This document shows, in pieces, positions 7,149 through 8,228 of a stretch of DNA of 8,228 bases; positions within the stretch are counted from its first letter, which is position 1; each line of letters starts with the position of its first letter. The notes beneath the pieces are model-generated. The model was not told the origin of the DNA and did not search any database. It worked only from the letters and a program-made list of their open reading frames with translations. The DNA comes from M3007 sp041741155 (lineage in GTDB: Bacteria > Bacteroidota > Bacteroidia > Chitinophagales > Saprospiraceae). The stretch covers positions 1-8,228 of the forward strand of contig JBGSKO010000030.1 in assembly GCA_041741155.1 (NCBI GenBank). The letters are read 5' to 3'. Both the position numbers and the translations under genes were made by a program.

Positions 7149-7242
7149 GCCGCGCTTGGTGTTTTTACTATAACACCATCGCGCGTGACTGTAAAGAAAC
7201 GCAACAGCTGCGCGTGCGCTTGCTAAAAATACCAAGCGCGGC
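7149..7242. repeat. 94-bp palindromic element with 19-bp terminal arms
   Basis: GCCGCGCTTGGTGTTTTTA (7149-7167) and its inverted copy (7224-7242) match at 18 of 19 positions. Inside, GGTGTT (7158-7163) can instead pair with AACACC (7172-7177), so the left arm has an alternative small hairpin. The inner sequence is rich in GCGCGTG-like motifs. It starts 22 bases past the stop of the small plus-strand gene and could serve as its transcript end, though no T-tract follows. The arms belong to the same GCTTGGTG family as 7414-7491. Confidence 0.75.
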
Positions 7243-7288
7243 GTTAATATTCAGATAGTAATTTTATATATTTTTTATATAAAAAATA

Positions 7289-7356
7289 GTAACTACTTAT
7301 GGAGGGGCAGCGCCCCGAAACATGTTTCAGGGCGTTGCTCCTCCATAAGTAGTTAC
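7289..7356. repeat. 68-bp near-perfect palindrome flanked by A/T tracts
   Basis: Each arm is 34 bases (7289-7322 and 7323-7356), with 31 of 34 positions complementary and two of the three mismatches of the G-T type. It starts with GTAACTACTTATGGAGG, and the centre is the perfect palindrome GAAACATGTTTC (7317-7328). A/T-rich tracts lie on both sides (7261-7288 and 7357-7366). It may be a miniature inverted-repeat element, a bidirectional terminator, or both. No target-site duplication is obvious to me. Confidence 0.8.
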
Positions 7357-7366
7357 AAAAAATATA

Positions 7367-7396
7367 GACTTTCCAGGTTTTAAAACCTGGAAAGTC
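7367..7396 (-). terminator. Perfect 30-bp palindrome, terminator-like
   Basis: GACTTTCCAGGTTTT (7367-7381) is followed directly by its exact reverse complement (7382-7396) with no spacer. On the minus strand it is followed by TATATTTTTTGT, which fits an intrinsic terminator for the CHU_C gene that ends at 7601, about 200 bases upstream on that strand. As a DNA palindrome it could also bind a dimeric protein; nothing in the sequence decides this. Confidence 0.6.
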
Positions 7397-7413
7397 CATC
7401 GCCTTATAATAGG

Positions 7414-7491
7414 TTTCCCGCCCTGCTTGGTGTTTTCACCAAGCGGCTCTATGCGAGGCTGCTTGGTTAAAACACCAAGCAGGGCGGGAAA
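7414..7491. repeat. 78-bp palindrome with arms that are themselves palindromic
   Basis: The 31-base arms 7414-7444 and 7461-7491 match at 30 of 31 positions, with a 16-base loop (7445-7460). The left arm contains the perfect hairpin GCTTGGTG-TTTT-CACCAAGC (7425-7444). The right arm contains GCTTGGT-TAAAAC-ACCAAGC (7461-7480). The element can therefore fold either as one long stem or as two small hairpins. The GCTTGGTG core links it to 2-19, 6629-6646 and 7149-7242. Confidence 0.85.
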
Positions 7492-7562
7492 GTCTGGAGC
7501 TCGGAATAGAAATATTCGAACAGGTATTTGTACTGACAGTTTTTATAATTTTTTTATTATAA

Positions 7563-7607
7563 AATCAATCGAATCAATCGAATCAATCGAATCAATCGAA
7601 TCAATCG
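7563..7607 (-). repeat. Five tandem 9-bp units overlapping the end of the CHU_C gene
   Basis: The unit AATCAATCG is repeated five times exactly on the plus strand (7563-7571, 7572-7580, 7581-7589, 7590-7598, 7599-7607), with three more bases of a sixth. Read on the minus strand in phase with the CHU_C gene it is TTC-GAT-TGA, that is Phe-Asp-stop, so the gene's last codons are the first unit and further stops follow in frame. The neighbouring frame reads Ile-Arg-Leu repeatedly. Confidence 0.9.
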
Positions 7608-8228
7608 AATAACGTCACGTCGCCTTTTACTATTTGTTCGGTGCCGTCGGCCAATAGAATTTTCATATAATACACATACACGCCGGGGCCTGCTTTTTGT
7701 CCGCGGGTGGTACCGTCCCAGCCGGGCCAGGTATTGGGCGGCAGGGGCGTGTCCCAGCGGTATTGCAGGTTGCCCCAACGGTCGAATACAGCGACCTCCC
7801 GGAGTTCCGTCACCGAGGTTCCGGCGTTGATCGTCCACACGTCGTTGCCGCCGTCGCGGTTCGGATAGAATGCGTTGGGCACGTACAGCTCGAGTTTTTT
7901 CTCCACCGATACCCGGATGCGGGCGGTGGCTTTGCAGCCGAACGTGTCGGTGATCGTGACCGTGATCTGCTGGAAACCGGCGGGCCTCCACTCCTGCACG
8001 AGGCAGGCGGGGCAGGTGGTATCCGGCAGGGGCTGCCAGGTGAGGCTGCTCCAGGTAGTCAGGTTGGTGGTGGCTTCGATGCGGAGTGTATTGCCGAGTA
8101 CCACGGAGGTATCGGGCGGCAGCGAAATGGCGGGCAGGGGCGGCAGGCTGATGCTCACGGTTGAGTCGGCGGTGCAGCCGTTGGCGTCGGTTACGGCCAC
8201 AAGGTGCGCGCCCGCGCCGAGGCTGGGC
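7601..8228 (-). CDS. C-terminal part of a large SprB-repeat/CHU_C (T9SS type B) surface protein, 5' end outside the window
   Basis: The frame is open to the window edge, giving 208 visible residues; the GTG at 8200 is internal, not a start. Visible residues 1-26 (GAGAHLVAVTDANGCTADST) match the end of a SprB-type repeat, whose usual form is G-x-Y-x-V-x-V-x-D-x-x-G-C. Residues 30-108 are an Ig/PKD-like beta domain with TITDTFGCKA. Residues 115-208 are the gliding-motility-associated CHU_C domain: YVPNAFYPNRDGGNDVW, VFDRWGNLQY, GWDGTTRGQKAGPGVYVYY, then KGDVTLFD. Such proteins are usually very long adhesin-like cell-surface proteins exported by T9SS with the type B signal. The coding region is strikingly GC-rich (43 of 60 bases at 8101-8160). 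The final residues, Phe-Asp, differ from the usual Leu-Ile-Arg-type ending and lie in a tandem repeat, which hints at a frameshift. The family call is firm; the ligand is unknown. Confidence 0.92.
   Translation of the reverse strand, partial: PSLGAGAHLVAVTDANGCTADSTVSISLPPLPAISLPPDTSVVLGNTLRIEATTNLTTWSSLTWQPLPDTTCPACLVQEWRPAGFQQITVTITDTFGCKATARIRVSVEKKLELYVPNAFYPNRDGGNDVWTINAGTSVTELREVAVFDRWGNLQYRWDTPLPPNTWPGWDGTTRGQKAGPGVYVYYMKILLADGTEQIVKGDVTLFD

Noticed and set aside
7427..7612. 61-residue plus-strand frame ending in Ser-Ile-Glu repeats
   Set aside because: It is translation of a palindrome followed by the 9-bp tandem repeat, not a protein-like sequence.
7557..7991. 144-residue minus-strand frame ending in Leu-Ile-Arg repeats, as a separate gene
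   Set aside because: It overlaps the CHU_C domain out of frame and its body is Arg/Pro-rich shadow sequence. Only its tail is of interest, as the possible continuation of CHU_C after a frameshift.
7697..8164. 155-residue plus-strand open frame opposite the CHU_C gene
   Set aside because: Gly/Arg-rich shadow of a GC-rich gene whose minus-strand reading shows clear conserved motifs.

Overview
The window looks like a stretch of a Bacteroidota chromosome, most likely Saprospiria (Saprospiraceae or Lewinella-like). The phylum call rests on two proteins with type IX secretion system (T9SS) type A C-terminal sorting domains, one protein end with the gliding-motility-associated type B (CHU_C) sorting domain, a lipoprotein signal peptide, and starts without Shine-Dalgarno sequences. 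The class-level guess is inference from the style of the proteins and intergenic repeats.

Layout: 1-612 is non-coding. It holds two inverted-repeat elements and a terminator that belongs to the minus-strand gene at 613-2706. Three minus-strand genes follow: a secreted parallel beta-helix protein (613-2706), an unrecognised lipoprotein (3132-4190) and a secreted metzincin-type zinc protease (4435-6216, with the start moved inward to the signal peptide). They are separated by gaps of 425 and 244 bases, so they are probably separate transcription units. The 244-base gap is almost filled by an 8/15-bp tandem array followed by an inverted version of itself. A 518-base gap separates the protease from a divergent plus-strand gene for a small conserved helical protein (6735-7127). 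The region 7128-7600 lies between convergent genes and is packed with four different palindromic elements plus a 9-bp tandem repeat. The window ends inside a minus-strand gene (7601-8228) that encodes the C-terminal part of a large SprB-repeat/CHU_C surface protein.

Functionally this is a cell-envelope and exported-protein region: two proteins that would cross the outer membrane through T9SS (type A), the tail of one type B client, and one lipoprotein. Nothing shows that they form one pathway. I see no complete new system, defence island, CRISPR array, RNA gene or transposase. The most unusual point is the end of the CHU_C gene. Its last codons are one unit of a 9-bp tandem repeat, and the neighbouring frame of that repeat spells the canonical Leu-Ile-Arg ending of the family over and over. 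This suggests a recent frameshift or slippage at the sorting signal. The second most unusual point is the density and two-scale self-complementarity of the intergenic palindromes.
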